Shown one piece after another: positions 21,379-31,576 of a stretch of DNA of 64,000 bases (positions within the stretch are counted from its first letter, which is position 1; each line of letters opens with the position of its first letter). The notes under the pieces were generated by a model, which was given only the letters and a program-made list of their open reading frames with translations, ran no database searches and was not told the origin of the DNA. Origin of the DNA: UBA8949 sp942493365 (lineage in GTDB: Bacteria; Bacillota; Clostridia; Saccharofermentanales; UBA5734); the NCBI GenBank assembly GCA_942493365.1, contig OW818697.1:1364001-1428000 (forward strand). The letters run 5' to 3'. The translations under genes were made by a program, and so were the position numbers.

Positions 21379-22768
21379 ATGAAAACCTTTACTCGAAACA
21401 AGTACGCGTTTGGTCTTGGAACCATTGGAAGGGATATGCTTTACACCATGATCAGCATGTTCCTGACCGTCTATCTCACCGAGGTGCTGAATCTGGATGA
21501 CAGGATCATGTGGTGGATGACCGGTATCCTGCTTGTCGCAAGGATATTCGACGCTGTGATCGACCCGATCATGGGCATCCTTGTGGACAACACCAACTCG
21601 CAGATTCGGAAAGTACAAGCCATGGATCGCCATCGGAGCCATCGGTTCCGCCATCTTCACCATCCTTCTCTTCACGGACCTGGGCCTGACCGGTGCCGGG
21701 TATGTCTGCCTGTTCGCCATCTTCTATGTCATGTGGGATATCACCTTCACGGCAAACGACATCGCCTACTGGTCCATGATGCCATCGCTCACTACGGATC
21801 AAAAAGAACGGGAGAAGATGTGGGCGCATTGGCACGAATCTTTGCCAATGTCGGACTTGTTTGCCGTCGTGGGGGTATTGCCTGTTACTAACATGCTCGG
21901 CGATTTGACTGGTCCATTCAATGAATTAACCGGAAAAGCAAAGCCGAATTTTCTGCTGACCGCAATCATCATTGCCGTCATTATGGTCGGGGGGCAGCTG
22001 TTCACGTTAATTGGCGTCAAGGAACGGAAGGGTATGTTTGTCCAACAAGAAAAGACCACGTTAAAGGAAATGTTTCGGGCCCTGTTCAAAAACGACCAAT
22101 TGCTGGTCCTGGCCATATCCATGACTTTGTTTATGATTGGCTATTCGATTACCACGTCATTTGGACCTTACTACTTCAAATACGCTTATGGCAATGCCGA
22201 TATGTTTTCGATATTCGGCGGCGTGCTGATTCTTACGCAGATTGCTGCACTGCTTGTATTCCCGTGGTTCAGCAAGCGGTTTTCCAGAAAAAGGCTGTAT
22301 GCCGCATCGACAATTTTAGTTGTTGCGGGTTACATTGTTTTCTTTTTTGCCCCCATGGACATGATGTTCATCAGTCTGGCTGGCGTTTTGATCTTTGTTG
22401 GCCAAGCCTTTATCCAATTGCTGATGCTGGTTTTTCTGGCTGACTCCATCGAGTACGGTCAATGGAAACTGGGCAAGCGCAATGAGAGCGTGACTTTTTC
22501 CATCCAGCCCTTCATCAATAAGATCGGCAGCGCCGCCGCCACCGGTGTTGTTGGCGTGACCTTGATTATGTCGGGTATCAATGATGCTCTCGAGGTCAAC
22601 AATGTCACTCCCGAGGGCCTCTTGATCATGAAGGCCGCCATGCTCATCCTGCCCCTGATCTGTATCGCTCTAGGCTTCATCGTTTACAAGTTTATGTTCA
22701 AGATTGACAAGCCGTTTTATGACAAAATTGTCGCCGATCTCAAGGAACGGGGAGACATTAAAGAATAA
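21379..22768 (+). pseudogene. GPH-family sugar:cation symporter, frameshifted N-terminal third
   Basis: Glycoside-pentoside-hexuronide symporter of the major facilitator superfamily, about 460 residues and 12 membrane segments when joined. The first part (KYAFGLGTIGRDMLYTMISMFLTVYLTEVL ... PIMGILVDNTN) is in one frame. An extra base near 21601 shifts it (expected NTNSRFGKYKPW). Two further shifts near 21820 and 21860 bracket LARIFANVGL. From about 21860 to the stop the frame is uninterrupted. AAGGAAGG lies 10 bases before the ATG at 21379; an ATG at 21370 is also in frame. Probable import partner of the GH36 and GH13 enzymes. The intact last two thirds argue against long decay. Confidence 0.75.
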
Positions 22769-22850
22769 CCGCAAGACCCTAAAATACGCGATTTAACCAG
22801 CTTGTGTTTAATTTGAAAAACTCATTCAGTTTTGCGCGCTTTAAACGATA

Positions 22851-22856
22851 TATAAT
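22851..22856 (+). promoter_or_regulatory. -10 element before the giant surface protein gene
   Basis: TATAAT 48 bases before the ATG, in an AT-rich stretch. No good -35 hexamer lies at 16-18 bases (the nearest are TTTGCG and TTCAGT at other spacings), so an activator may be needed. The 135-base gap contains nothing else I recognise. Confidence 0.45.
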
Positions 22857-22903
22857 AGAGTATAGATGTTTTCCCAAAATAGGCTAATTAGCGGGGTGTA
22901 CGC

Positions 22904-25900
22904 ATGATGAACAAGCTTTTTTCCAAGGCCGGCAATTGGCTCAATACCAAAAAACTTTCGATCAAAAAAGTTTTTTGTATTCTTCTGTGTGTGGCCTTTT
23001 TTGCCAACACCCTGATCTTGCCGCAAAACATATTTGCCGCAGACAGCGACTTTCTGATCGCCAAGTCGGTTGATCAGTCGGTGGTTTACCCAGGTGAAAA
23101 CTTTACCTATACCATCCAGTATTCCAACCCTGACATCCTCAACAATGCCATCAACACTGTGATCACCGATGTGCTGCCAGCCAACGTCGTCTATGTCACG
23201 GCCGAAGGCTCATCGCATATCGCCAGTATTGAAAATATGGGAAGCCCCGGCAGCGAAACGGTCGTTTTCCACTTTATTGAAACCCTGCCAGCCGGCTCGA
23301 CCGGCATTCTGCATATCACCTGTAAATTCCCCGAAGGAACTTCAATCGGCGGCGCAGCCAATCAGGCTGTGAATTCAGCCACGATCGTATCCGACAACAA
23401 ACCCCTGATCACCAGCAACGAGGTCATCGTCACCCCTCTGACCGTGGCCCCCAACTGGTCGATTCAAAAAACCAAAATCATCCCGTCAACCGTACCGGCG
23501 CTCGATAACAGCGTGACCTACCAGATCAGCGTGACCGGCAACAGCACCCTTGGTGGTCTCAACATGAACAACGTCGTCATCACCGACACACTGCCGACCG
23601 ACGCTGTTTATGTCAGCAGTTCGGGCGGCGGCGTTTATGACAGCGGCACCGGCACCGTAACCTTCCCGACGATCGCGACCCTGGCTGTGGGCCAATCGGT
23701 CAGCCGAACCATCACCTTGCTCTACCCCAGCCCGACTTTTACCGTCGCCAGTTCGGTCACCAATCAAGCCACGGCAACCGGCACGCCATTGGGCGAGACC
23801 GACCCGGTCACAATTACGACCGATATCACACACGGCTTCACCGAGCCGGTTTTTGCCATCGGCAATTTCAGCAAAACAGCCCGCCAGACCAATGACCGCT
23901 ACTCAATCGGCCAGCAGGCTATTTTCTACATGAACGGCATCGCCAATACCGGCAATGTGCCGCTCGACCAGTTTGTCCTTGAGGATGCCATTCCCGGCAT
24001 CATCGACCTCAACAGCGTCACCACGGGCAGCTACAATCAGGATGTCCATGTGGAGGTTTATTACAAGACCGATATTCAGACCGACTACGTGCTGTGGACC
24101 GAGCTGGACAATCCGGCCAATACCCAATTGACGGTGGCCGGGATCAGCCCGGCGCTGGCCGTCGGCGAGGTGATTACCCACGTCAAATGGATCATCACAG
24201 CCGCGGGCGGCATCCTGCCCGGTTTTTCGATCTTGAATTCAATCACCTTACGCGCCACGGTCATTACGCCGTCAGGTACCGACATCACCAACACCGCTGA
24301 CCTGACCGCGATCCGCGGCGTCGAAACGCTGACCGATACATCGAGCAAACAAATCTTTGTCATTGACGCCATGCCCTGGCTGGCACCGGCCAAGTCGGTG
24401 CGCCTGAGCGGTGTTGGCAACTTCGCCGACCATGTCACCGTCAACATGCGGGACACGCTGGAATTCCGTCTGCGCATCCAAAACAATTACTTTGCCACGG
24501 GCAATCTGATCGACCCGATCGCCGTCGACGTGCTGCCTGCCGAATTGGAAAACATCACTTTTGACCGCTATGAAACGAGCGCGGGCATTGTCCTTGACGA
24601 GCCGGTGGCCAGTGTAGTGGACGGCAAGTGGGTCTTTGCCTTTACCGGCACCCTGCTGCCCGGACAATATGTGGATGTCTTTTACACCGCCAGGGTCAAG
24701 GACCAGACTTCGGTCGGACTGTACACCAACAAACTCTATCTGTCGACCAAGGAAAATGCCACAGAATACGAAAACGACCCCGGCTCCCTGATCGTTGATG
24801 CCACCGATTTGGACGGCGACAGCAGCACAACCGACAAGTTCGTCCAGGACAACGCGACCTTCTTTGTCAAATTCAGCGGTTCGCTCAATTCGCAAAAACT
24901 GATGCGCGGCTCGCTGGACAGCGACTGGACCCAATACCCCAATTTGGGTTCGACGCTGCCGGGCGGTGTCAGTGATTATCGCATCAATCTGACCAATGAC
25001 GGCTCGAATGGCCCGATTTCCAACATCGTCATTGTCGACGAACTGCCGGATATTGGTGACTACAGTGTGCTGGGCAGCACCACCCGGCTGTCGTCGTGGC
25101 GGCCCTACCTGGTCAACACCATCACCTTCCGTTATTTCAACGCGCTTGGGGTTGAGGTGTCTTTTCCAGCCGAATCACAAATCCTCTGCTATTACAGCAC
25201 GTCAGCCTCGGTCACGCACAACGAACTGTATGATCCGATCAATGGCTCGTCAGATGCCAGCTGGAGCCTGACGCCGCCGGATGATATCACCACGGTTCGC
25301 GCGCTGAAGTTTGAGATCAAAAATCTCGAGCTGGCCAAATCCGAGAAGATCACTGTGGAGTTTCCCATGCGCGCGCCGATTGATTCCCCCGTCGGCTCGA
25401 CCGCATGGAACTCCTTTGCTTACGGCGCAACCTACGAAAGCTATGCCAACGATGTGTTGGTGGATGCCGCCTTCCTGCCGTCAGAACCGCTGAAGGTCGG
25501 TTATGTCGTGGCCAATCCGGCCGACTATTCGCATACCATCGGCGACCGCATTTGGGAGGACATGAACAAGAACGGCCTGCAGGATCTCGATGAACCAGGC
25601 ATCAACGGGGTGCTGGTCAATCTGTATGACACCGATGACAATCTTGTCAGCTACACCCGCAGCGGCGACAACCAAGCTGGCGAGGCTGGATATTATCTGT
25701 TCCCCAATGTGCCAGCCGGCGACTATTACCTGGAGTTTGTCTATCCGACCTCCTATCAGGTGACCGATTATCACACCGGCGCGGATGCAACAATCGATTC
25801 CGATCTGGATGAAACGCTTGTCCTGCCTGCGACCGATCTTGGTGTCGCCAAAAATGCCATTAAGACTGACACTTTGACGCTCAGCGCTGATAATCTGACC

Positions 25901-28900
25901 CTTGACGCCGGGCTGTATCAATATGCCGAACTCGGCAATTTTGTCTGGAACGACCGCGATGCCGACGGCATCCAGGATGCCGGTGAACCGGGTTCTGCGG
26001 GGGTGCAGGTCCAACTGCTGGATGGCGATGACAACGTGCTGCAGACCACGACCACCGATGTCAACGGTTATTATCTGTTTTCCGATGTTGATCCGGGTAA
26101 CTACAAGGTCAAAGTGACCAATCCCAGCGATCATTACGCCTTCAGTCCAGCCAATGCCGGCGGCGACGACACAGATGACAGTGACGGCATCGTGGCCGGT
26201 GACGGCCTTTCGGCGACAACTGGCGTCATCACGCTGGTTTCAGCACAGAGCGACTTGACAATTGACCAGGGCATATATCTGGGCCAAATCGGCGATTTCG
26301 TCTTTCATGATCTGAACGCCAACGGCATTCGCGAAGGCGGCGATCTGGGCATTGGCGGCGTCACCGTCAATTTGTACGCGTCAGACGGTACGACCTTGCT
26401 GCTGACTACCACGACCGACAGCAACGGATATTATCTGTTTGAAGATTTGATTCCGGCTGACTACGTCGTAGGCGTTGTTCTGCCTGGGACCTATAATCGT
26501 ATAACCTTGCAGAACGCTGGAGCGGATGACACCCTAGACAGTGATTTTGATCGCTCGACCGGCAAAACCGCTGCCATTACCATCGATATCGGCGAACGCG
26601 ATCTGACCATCGATGCTGGTCTGTACAAGTATGCCACCATCGGCAACTACGTCTGGAACGACCGCGACGCGGACGGCGTGCAAGACGGCGGCGAGCCGGC
26701 TATCGTCGGCGCGACGGTTGAGCTGCTGAACGCCGCCGACGACTCTCAGGCGGTCGACGACAACGGCACGCCGGTTGCCCCGACTGTGACCAACGCCAGC
26801 GGCAACTACAGCTTCGGCACCCTGACGCCGGGCAGTTACAAAGTCAAGTTCACTAACCCCGGCGGCGATTACGGCATCAGTCCGGCCAACGCCGGCGGCA
26901 ACGACGCGACCGACAGCGACGGCATCGCGGCCGGCGACAGCCTGTCGACGATGACTGGATCCTACATGCTGACGTCCGGACAGAGCAATACAACAGTCGA
27001 CCAGGGCTTCTACCTGGGTCGCATCGGCGATCTGGTTTTTCATGACCTCAACGCCAACGGCATCAAGGAAGCGGGCGATATCGGCATCATAGGCATCACC
27101 GTCAAGCTCTATGCCGCTGACGGCATCACGCTTTTACAGACCACCGCGACCAATGCCTCGGGTCTGTACTATTTCGAAGACATTTATGCTGGATCCTACA
27201 TTGTCGAGTTCAGCAGTTTCGGCCTCTACAACCGGATCACCCTGCAAAACCAAGGCGATGACGCCGCTGACAGCGACGCTGACCGCACCACTGGCCGCTC
27301 GGGCCTGATTGCCATCGCCATCGGCGAGCGCAATCTGACCATTGACGCCGGTCTCTACAAGTACGCGACCATCGGCAACTTTGTTTGGAACGACCGCGAC
27401 GCGGACGGCGTACAAGACGGCGGCGAACCGGCTATCGTGGGCGCGACGGTTGAACTGTTGAACGCCGCCGACGACTCCCAGGCGGTCGACGACAACGGCA
27501 CGCCGGTCGCCCCGACCGTGACCAACGCCAGCGGCAACTACAGCTTCGGCACCCTGACGCCGGGTAGTTACAAAGTCAAGTTCACCAACCCCGGCGGCGA
27601 TTACGGCATCAGCCCGGCCAACACCGGCGGCAACGACGCGACCGACAGCGACGGCATCGCGGCCGGCGACAGTCTGTCGACGACCACCGGTTCCTACACG
27701 CTGATCTCGGCTCAGACCAATACAACGGTCGACCAGGGCTTCTATCTGGGCCGCATCGGCGACCTGGTTTTCCATGATCTCAACGCCAACGGCATCAAGG
27801 AGGCCGGCGACGTCGGCATCACCGGCATCACGGTCAAGCTCTACGCCGCTGACGGCACGACACTTTTACAGACCACCGCGACCAATGCCTCGGGCCTGTA
27901 CTATTTTGAAGACATTTACGCGGGTTCCTACATCGTCGAGTTCAGCAGTTTCGGCCTTTACAACCGAATCACCCTGCAAAACCAGGGGGCCGATGACGCC
28001 GCTGACAGCGACGCCGACCGTACGACCGGGCGCTCGGGCCTGATTGCCATTGCCATCGGCGAGCGCAATCTGACCGTCGACGCCGGCCTCTACAAATACG
28101 CCAGCATCGGCGACAAGACGTGGTTTGACCTCGATGCCGACGGCGTGCAGGATGGCGGCGAATCGGCCCTGCCGGGTGTTACAGTTCATCTGCTCAACAG
28201 CGACGGCAGCCCGGCCAGCGACGATAACGGCACGCTGGTTGCCCCGGCGGTGACCAACGCCAGCGGCATTTACGGCTTTGGCACCCTGACACCGGGTTCT
28301 TACAAATTGCAATTTGATCTGCCAACGATCGAATACCGCTACAGCCCAATCAATACAACCACGGCGCTGATCGACAGTGATGTCATTTTCGCCACCGGAT
28401 TGACCGCAGCGACCACGCTGGTTTCGGCCGAAAGCGATATCAGCTGGGATGCCGGTTTCTACAAGGCGGTCATCGGTGACTTTGTCTTCGAAGACAAAGA
28501 TGCCGACGGCATACAGGATGGCGGCGAACCCGGACTGCCCAATGTCTCGGTCGAATTGTGGCTGTCCGACGGCCTGGGCGGCTGGACCTACAGCCAGCAG
28601 ACCACCACCGATGCCAACGGGCTTTATACCTTCACCCAGTTGGATTCGGGCATCTATCAGGTTCGTTTCATCAGCCCCGGTGTAACCTGGTATATCACGC
28701 CGGCCAATCAGGGCGCTAATGACGCCGTTGACAGCGACCAGAACGCCAGTGGCTATTCTGGGGACATCGACATGACAATCGGCGAATCCGACAAAACCAT
28801 TGACGCCGGTTTCTATCGACTGGCATCGGTTGGTGATCGGGTCTGGAACGACCTCGATGCCGACGGTGTGCAGGACGGCGGCGAGGTCGGAATCCCCGGT

Positions 28901-31576
28901 ATCACGGTCAATCTGGCCGGACCCAACGCGCTGAGCCTTCAGACCACCACCGATGCCAGCGGCAATTACAGCTTCACCGGACTTGTGCCGGGCATCTATA
29001 CTGTGACGATTGATGAAAGCTCGCTGCCCTTTGCCGGCTATGAAACTTACGAGCTCGACGGCACCCTCAATCACTCAACCACCGTCACGTTGATTTCTAA
29101 CGATGCCCGTACCGATGTCGATTTTGGCTATGCTTATCTGACCTCAATCGGTGACCTGATCTGGGAAGATTTCGATGCCGATGGCCGTCAGGATGGCGGT
29201 GAACCCGGTCTGTCTGGTGTGACCGTTCAACTGCTTAATGCTGCTGATGCCGTCCTGGATACCACGGTGACCGACAGCTACGGCACTTATCTGTTTGACC
29301 AGTTGGCAGTCGGTTCCTACAAAATTAAAGCAGTTATCCCGGCCAACTGGCTGGTGAGTCCGCAGAATATTGGTGCCGACGACGCCATTGACAGCGACGC
29401 AGCCGCCGGCGGCGCAACCGGGCTGTATTCTCTAACAAGCGGTGCTGACAACACAACCGCCGATGTTGGTCTTTATCTGCCGCCCTCGATCGGCGACACC
29501 GTCTGGCTGGATCAAAATGGCAACGGCATTCAGGACGAAGTTGACGAAGGGTTTGCCAATGTCACCGTCCAACTGCTGAACGGCGTCGGTACCTTGCTGG
29601 ATACCACCATCACCGATGCCAATGGCCAATATCTGTTTGAAGGCCTGACCCCCGGCACCTACCAGATTCGCGTCCTGCTGCCGGACGGCTATGGCTTTAC
29701 CGTGCAAAATGCCGCGTCAGCTACCGATTCGACCGACAGCGACGTCGTTCACACCACTGGGTATGGCGCGCAGACCACGCTGATTTCCAGCGAAAACGAC
29801 CTCACCCATGATGCCGGTCTGGTCAAGCCGGAAATACAACTCGCCAAACAACTCTATGCCGGGACCTATGACGCGGGCCAGACGCCGCTTGACAGCCTCA
29901 GCATCATGCAGGGCCAGCCGGTGACCTATCTCTTCATCGTCACCAACACCGGCGATTCATACTTGACCGCTGCGGATATTGACGATGCCACCCTCGGCAT
30001 CACCGACGCTGACATGACCCTCGCCACCGGCAATGAACCGCTGGCACCGGGCGAGAGCATGACCTTCTACTATGAAACAACGATGAACCGCGACCTGGTC
30101 AACACCGCCACGGTCAGCGCCAATCCTTGCGCCCCCGACGGCAGCGACCTGCCCGGCCTGACCAATCCCGAAGACACCGACAGCGCGAGCCGCTTTGCCC
30201 TGTCGTCGATCGGCGACTTTGTCTGGAACGACATCGATGGCGACGGCATTCAGGATGGCGGTGAACCGGCTTTCCCCGGCGTCAAAGTGGTCTTGACCAA
30301 TGGGGAAGGCCCCGTGGCTGAAACCACCACCGACACTGACGGCCAATATTTGTTTGATGATCTCATCCCGGACACCTACACCGTGACGATCGACATCACG
30401 ACGCTGCCAGCCAAGTATTACAACTCCTACGAACAGGACGGCACCTTGAACAACGCGGTTGACGTCGTTTTAGGTGATGGTGACATCCGGACCGACATCG
30501 ACTTTGGCTACTACATTCTGGCATCGATTGGCGACCGGGTGTGGCACGATCAAAACGCCAACGGCCTTCAGGATGATGGTGAACCGGGGCTGTCAGGCAT
30601 GACGCTCCAACTCCTGGATTCAGTGGACAACATTTTGGACGTAACATTAACCGACGAAAATGGCAACTACGTCTTTGCCGATTTGGCTGTGGGCAGTTAT
30701 CGCGTCGCGCTGGTCGTACCAGCTGATTGGACGGTCAGCCCAGTTCTGGCGGGTGCTGATGACGCAGCTGACAGCGACATTGAAACAGGCCATCAAACCC
30801 GCCTGCTCAGCCTGGTTGGCGGCCAGGATCTGACCACCATCGATGCCGGCCTTTACCAGATGGCATCGATCGGCGACAAGATCTGGCTGGACATCAACCG
30901 CGACGGAACCCAACAGGTGGAGGAACTCGGCATTGCCGATGTCCAAATCAATCTGCTCAATTCGGTCGGTGATACGGTAGCCAATACCAGTTCCGACGCT
31001 GACGGCCTCTACAGCTTCACCGGCCTGACCCCCGCAAGCTACCGCATCGAGGTTGTCAAACCGGCCAAGATGGCCTTTGCCGCCATGAACCAGGCAGATG
31101 ATACGTTGGACAGTGACGTTGACACCGCTGGCCGTTCATCGATGACGGTGCTGGCCTCCGGCGAGGTCAACAACACTGTCGACGCCGGCCTTTACAACGT
31201 CATTGTCTTCCCGGGCATCGTCATCAATGATGATGGGATTCCGGTCGGGGGCGCGGTGGTCATCATCGTTGATGAGGACGGCGAAAAAATCGGTGAAGTC
31301 ATCTCCGATCCCGATGGTCATTTTGTCTTTGATGTACCCATCAATATCGTCATCACGATCATCATTACCAAACCAGGCTACGATGAGAAACGCACGGTGG
31401 TAAACATTGAAGACGAGGATTATGCGCTGGCCAATTACATCATCGAAGATCAGGTGCTGCCCGTCACGGGAGAACTTGGCGAGAATTGGCCGTTCAGCCT
31501 GCTGCTGCTCAGCTTGGCCACGCTGGCCTTCATCTTCAGAAGACGCCAGAAAAAGCTCTCAGACGTCCAGAGATGA
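22904..31576 (+). CDS. Giant LPXTG surface protein with 15 SdrD B-type repeats
   Basis: At 2,890 residues this is the largest gene of the window. A signal peptide (VFCILLCVAFFANTLILPQNIFA) is followed by DUF11-like adhesin domains (about 45-880). Fifteen SdrD B-like domains then run from about 879 to 2767, each opening I/VGDxVWxDxDADGIQDxGEPG and ending TIDAGLY. A DUF11-like insert lies between repeats 12 and 13 (about 2309-2433). The DxDxDG-like loops suggest calcium binding. A carboxypeptidase-regulatory-like domain precedes the sorting signal LPVTGE at 2852, a membrane segment and RRRQKK. It is expected to be linked to peptidoglycan by a sortase, which is not in this window, and to act as a stalk or adhesin. 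Repeats 4-5 and 6-7 are near-identical. The last 18 bases overlap the convergent gene. Confidence 0.92.
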   Translation: MMNKLFSKAGNWLNTKKLSIKKVFCILLCVAFFANTLILPQNIFAADSDFLIAKSVDQSVVYPGENFTYTIQYSNPDILNNAINTVITDVLPANVVYVTAEGSSHIASIENMGSPGSETVVFHFIETLPAGSTGILHITCKFPEGTSIGGAANQAVNSATIVSDNKPLITSNEVIVTPLTVAPNWSIQKTKIIPSTVPALDNSVTYQISVTGNSTLGGLNMNNVVITDTLPTDAVYVSSSGGGVYDSGTGTVTFPTIATLAVGQSVSRTITLLYPSPTFTVASSVTNQATATGTPLGETDPVTITTDITHGFTEPVFAIGNFSKTARQTNDRYSIGQQAIFYMNGIANTGNVPLDQFVLEDAIPGIIDLNSVTTGSYNQDVHVEVYYKTDIQTDYVLWTELDNPANTQLTVAGISPALAVGEVITHVKWIITAAGGILPGFSILNSITLRATVITPSGTDITNTADLTAIRGVETLTDTSSKQIFVIDAMPWLAPAKSVRLSGVGNFADHVTVNMRDTLEFRLRIQNNYFATGNLIDPIAVDVLPAELENITFDRYETSAGIVLDEPVASVVDGKWVFAFTGTLLPGQYVDVFYTARVKDQTSVGLYTNKLYLSTKENATEYENDPGSLIVDATDLDGDSSTTDKFVQDNATFFVKFSGSLNSQKLMRGSLDSDWTQYPNLGSTLPGGVSDYRINLTNDGSNGPISNIVIVDELPDIGDYSVLGSTTRLSSWRPYLVNTITFRYFNALGVEVSFPAESQILCYYSTSASVTHNELYDPINGSSDASWSLTPPDDITTVRALKFEIKNLELAKSEKITVEFPMRAPIDSPVGSTAWNSFAYGATYESYANDVLVDAAFLPSEPLKVGYVVANPADYSHTIGDRIWEDMNKNGLQDLDEPGINGVLVNLYDTDDNLVSYTRSGDNQAGEAGYYLFPNVPAGDYYLEFVYPTSYQVTDYHTGADATIDSDLDETLVLPATDLGVAKNAIKTDTLTLSADNLTLDAGLYQYAELGNFVWNDRDADGIQDAGEPGSAGVQVQLLDGDDNVLQTTTTDVNGYYLFSDVDPGNYKVKVTNPSDHYAFSPANAGGDDTDDSDGIVAGDGLSATTGVITLVSAQSDLTIDQGIYLGQIGDFVFHDLNANGIREGGDLGIGGVTVNLYASDGTTLLLTTTTDSNGYYLFEDLIPADYVVGVVLPGTYNRITLQNAGADDTLDSDFDRSTGKTAAITIDIGERDLTIDAGLYKYATIGNYVWNDRDADGVQDGGEPAIVGATVELLNAADDSQAVDDNGTPVAPTVTNASGNYSFGTLTPGSYKVKFTNPGGDYGISPANAGGNDATDSDGIAAGDSLSTMTGSYMLTSGQSNTTVDQGFYLGRIGDLVFHDLNANGIKEAGDIGIIGITVKLYAADGITLLQTTATNASGLYYFEDIYAGSYIVEFSSFGLYNRITLQNQGDDAADSDADRTTGRSGLIAIAIGERNLTIDAGLYKYATIGNFVWNDRDADGVQDGGEPAIVGATVELLNAADDSQAVDDNGTPVAPTVTNASGNYSFGTLTPGSYKVKFTNPGGDYGISPANTGGNDATDSDGIAAGDSLSTTTGSYTLISAQTNTTVDQGFYLGRIGDLVFHDLNANGIKEAGDVGITGITVKLYAADGTTLLQTTATNASGLYYFEDIYAGSYIVEFSSFGLYNRITLQNQGADDAADSDADRTTGRSGLIAIAIGERNLTVDAGLYKYASIGDKTWFDLDADGVQDGGESALPGVTVHLLNSDGSPASDDNGTLVAPAVTNASGIYGFGTLTPGSYKLQFDLPTIEYRYSPINTTTALIDSDVIFATGLTAATTLVSAESDISWDAGFYKAVIGDFVFEDKDADGIQDGGEPGLPNVSVELWLSDGLGGWTYSQQTTTDANGLYTFTQLDSGIYQVRFISPGVTWYITPANQGANDAVDSDQNASGYSGDIDMTIGESDKTIDAGFYRLASVGDRVWNDLDADGVQDGGEVGIPGITVNLAGPNALSLQTTTDASGNYSFTGLVPGIYTVTIDESSLPFAGYETYELDGTLNHSTTVTLISNDARTDVDFGYAYLTSIGDLIWEDFDADGRQDGGEPGLSGVTVQLLNAADAVLDTTVTDSYGTYLFDQLAVGSYKIKAVIPANWLVSPQNIGADDAIDSDAAAGGATGLYSLTSGADNTTADVGLYLPPSIGDTVWLDQNGNGIQDEVDEGFANVTVQLLNGVGTLLDTTITDANGQYLFEGLTPGTYQIRVLLPDGYGFTVQNAASATDSTDSDVVHTTGYGAQTTLISSENDLTHDAGLVKPEIQLAKQLYAGTYDAGQTPLDSLSIMQGQPVTYLFIVTNTGDSYLTAADIDDATLGITDADMTLATGNEPLAPGESMTFYYETTMNRDLVNTATVSANPCAPDGSDLPGLTNPEDTDSASRFALSSIGDFVWNDIDGDGIQDGGEPAFPGVKVVLTNGEGPVAETTTDTDGQYLFDDLIPDTYTVTIDITTLPAKYYNSYEQDGTLNNAVDVVLGDGDIRTDIDFGYYILASIGDRVWHDQNANGLQDDGEPGLSGMTLQLLDSVDNILDVTLTDENGNYVFADLAVGSYRVALVVPADWTVSPVLAGADDAADSDIETGHQTRLLSLVGGQDLTTIDAGLYQMASIGDKIWLDINRDGTQQVEELGIADVQINLLNSVGDTVANTSSDADGLYSFTGLTPASYRIEVVKPAKMAFAAMNQADDTLDSDVDTAGRSSMTVLASGEVNNTVDAGLYNVIVFPGIVINDDGIPVGGAVVIIVDEDGEKIGEVISDPDGHFVFDVPINIVITIIITKPGYDEKRTVVNIEDEDYALANYIIEDQVLPVTGELGENWPFSLLLLSLATLAFIFRRRQKKLSDVQR
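26639..28105 (+). repeat. Tandem ~732-bp duplication inside the giant gene
   Basis: Unit 26639-27370 (732 bases, two SdrD B domains) is followed by 27371-28105 (735 bases) with nearly the same DNA, including many synonymous positions. The 3-base difference is one missing codon in repeat 5 (NQGDDAADSD against NQGADDAADSD). This is a recent duplication or gene conversion, and a place where recombination can change protein length. Confidence 0.9.

Noticed and set aside
17245..22768. Mobile island carrying the sugar genes
   Set aside because: No integrase, transposase, terminal repeats or tRNA junction; the boundaries are defined only by indel density.
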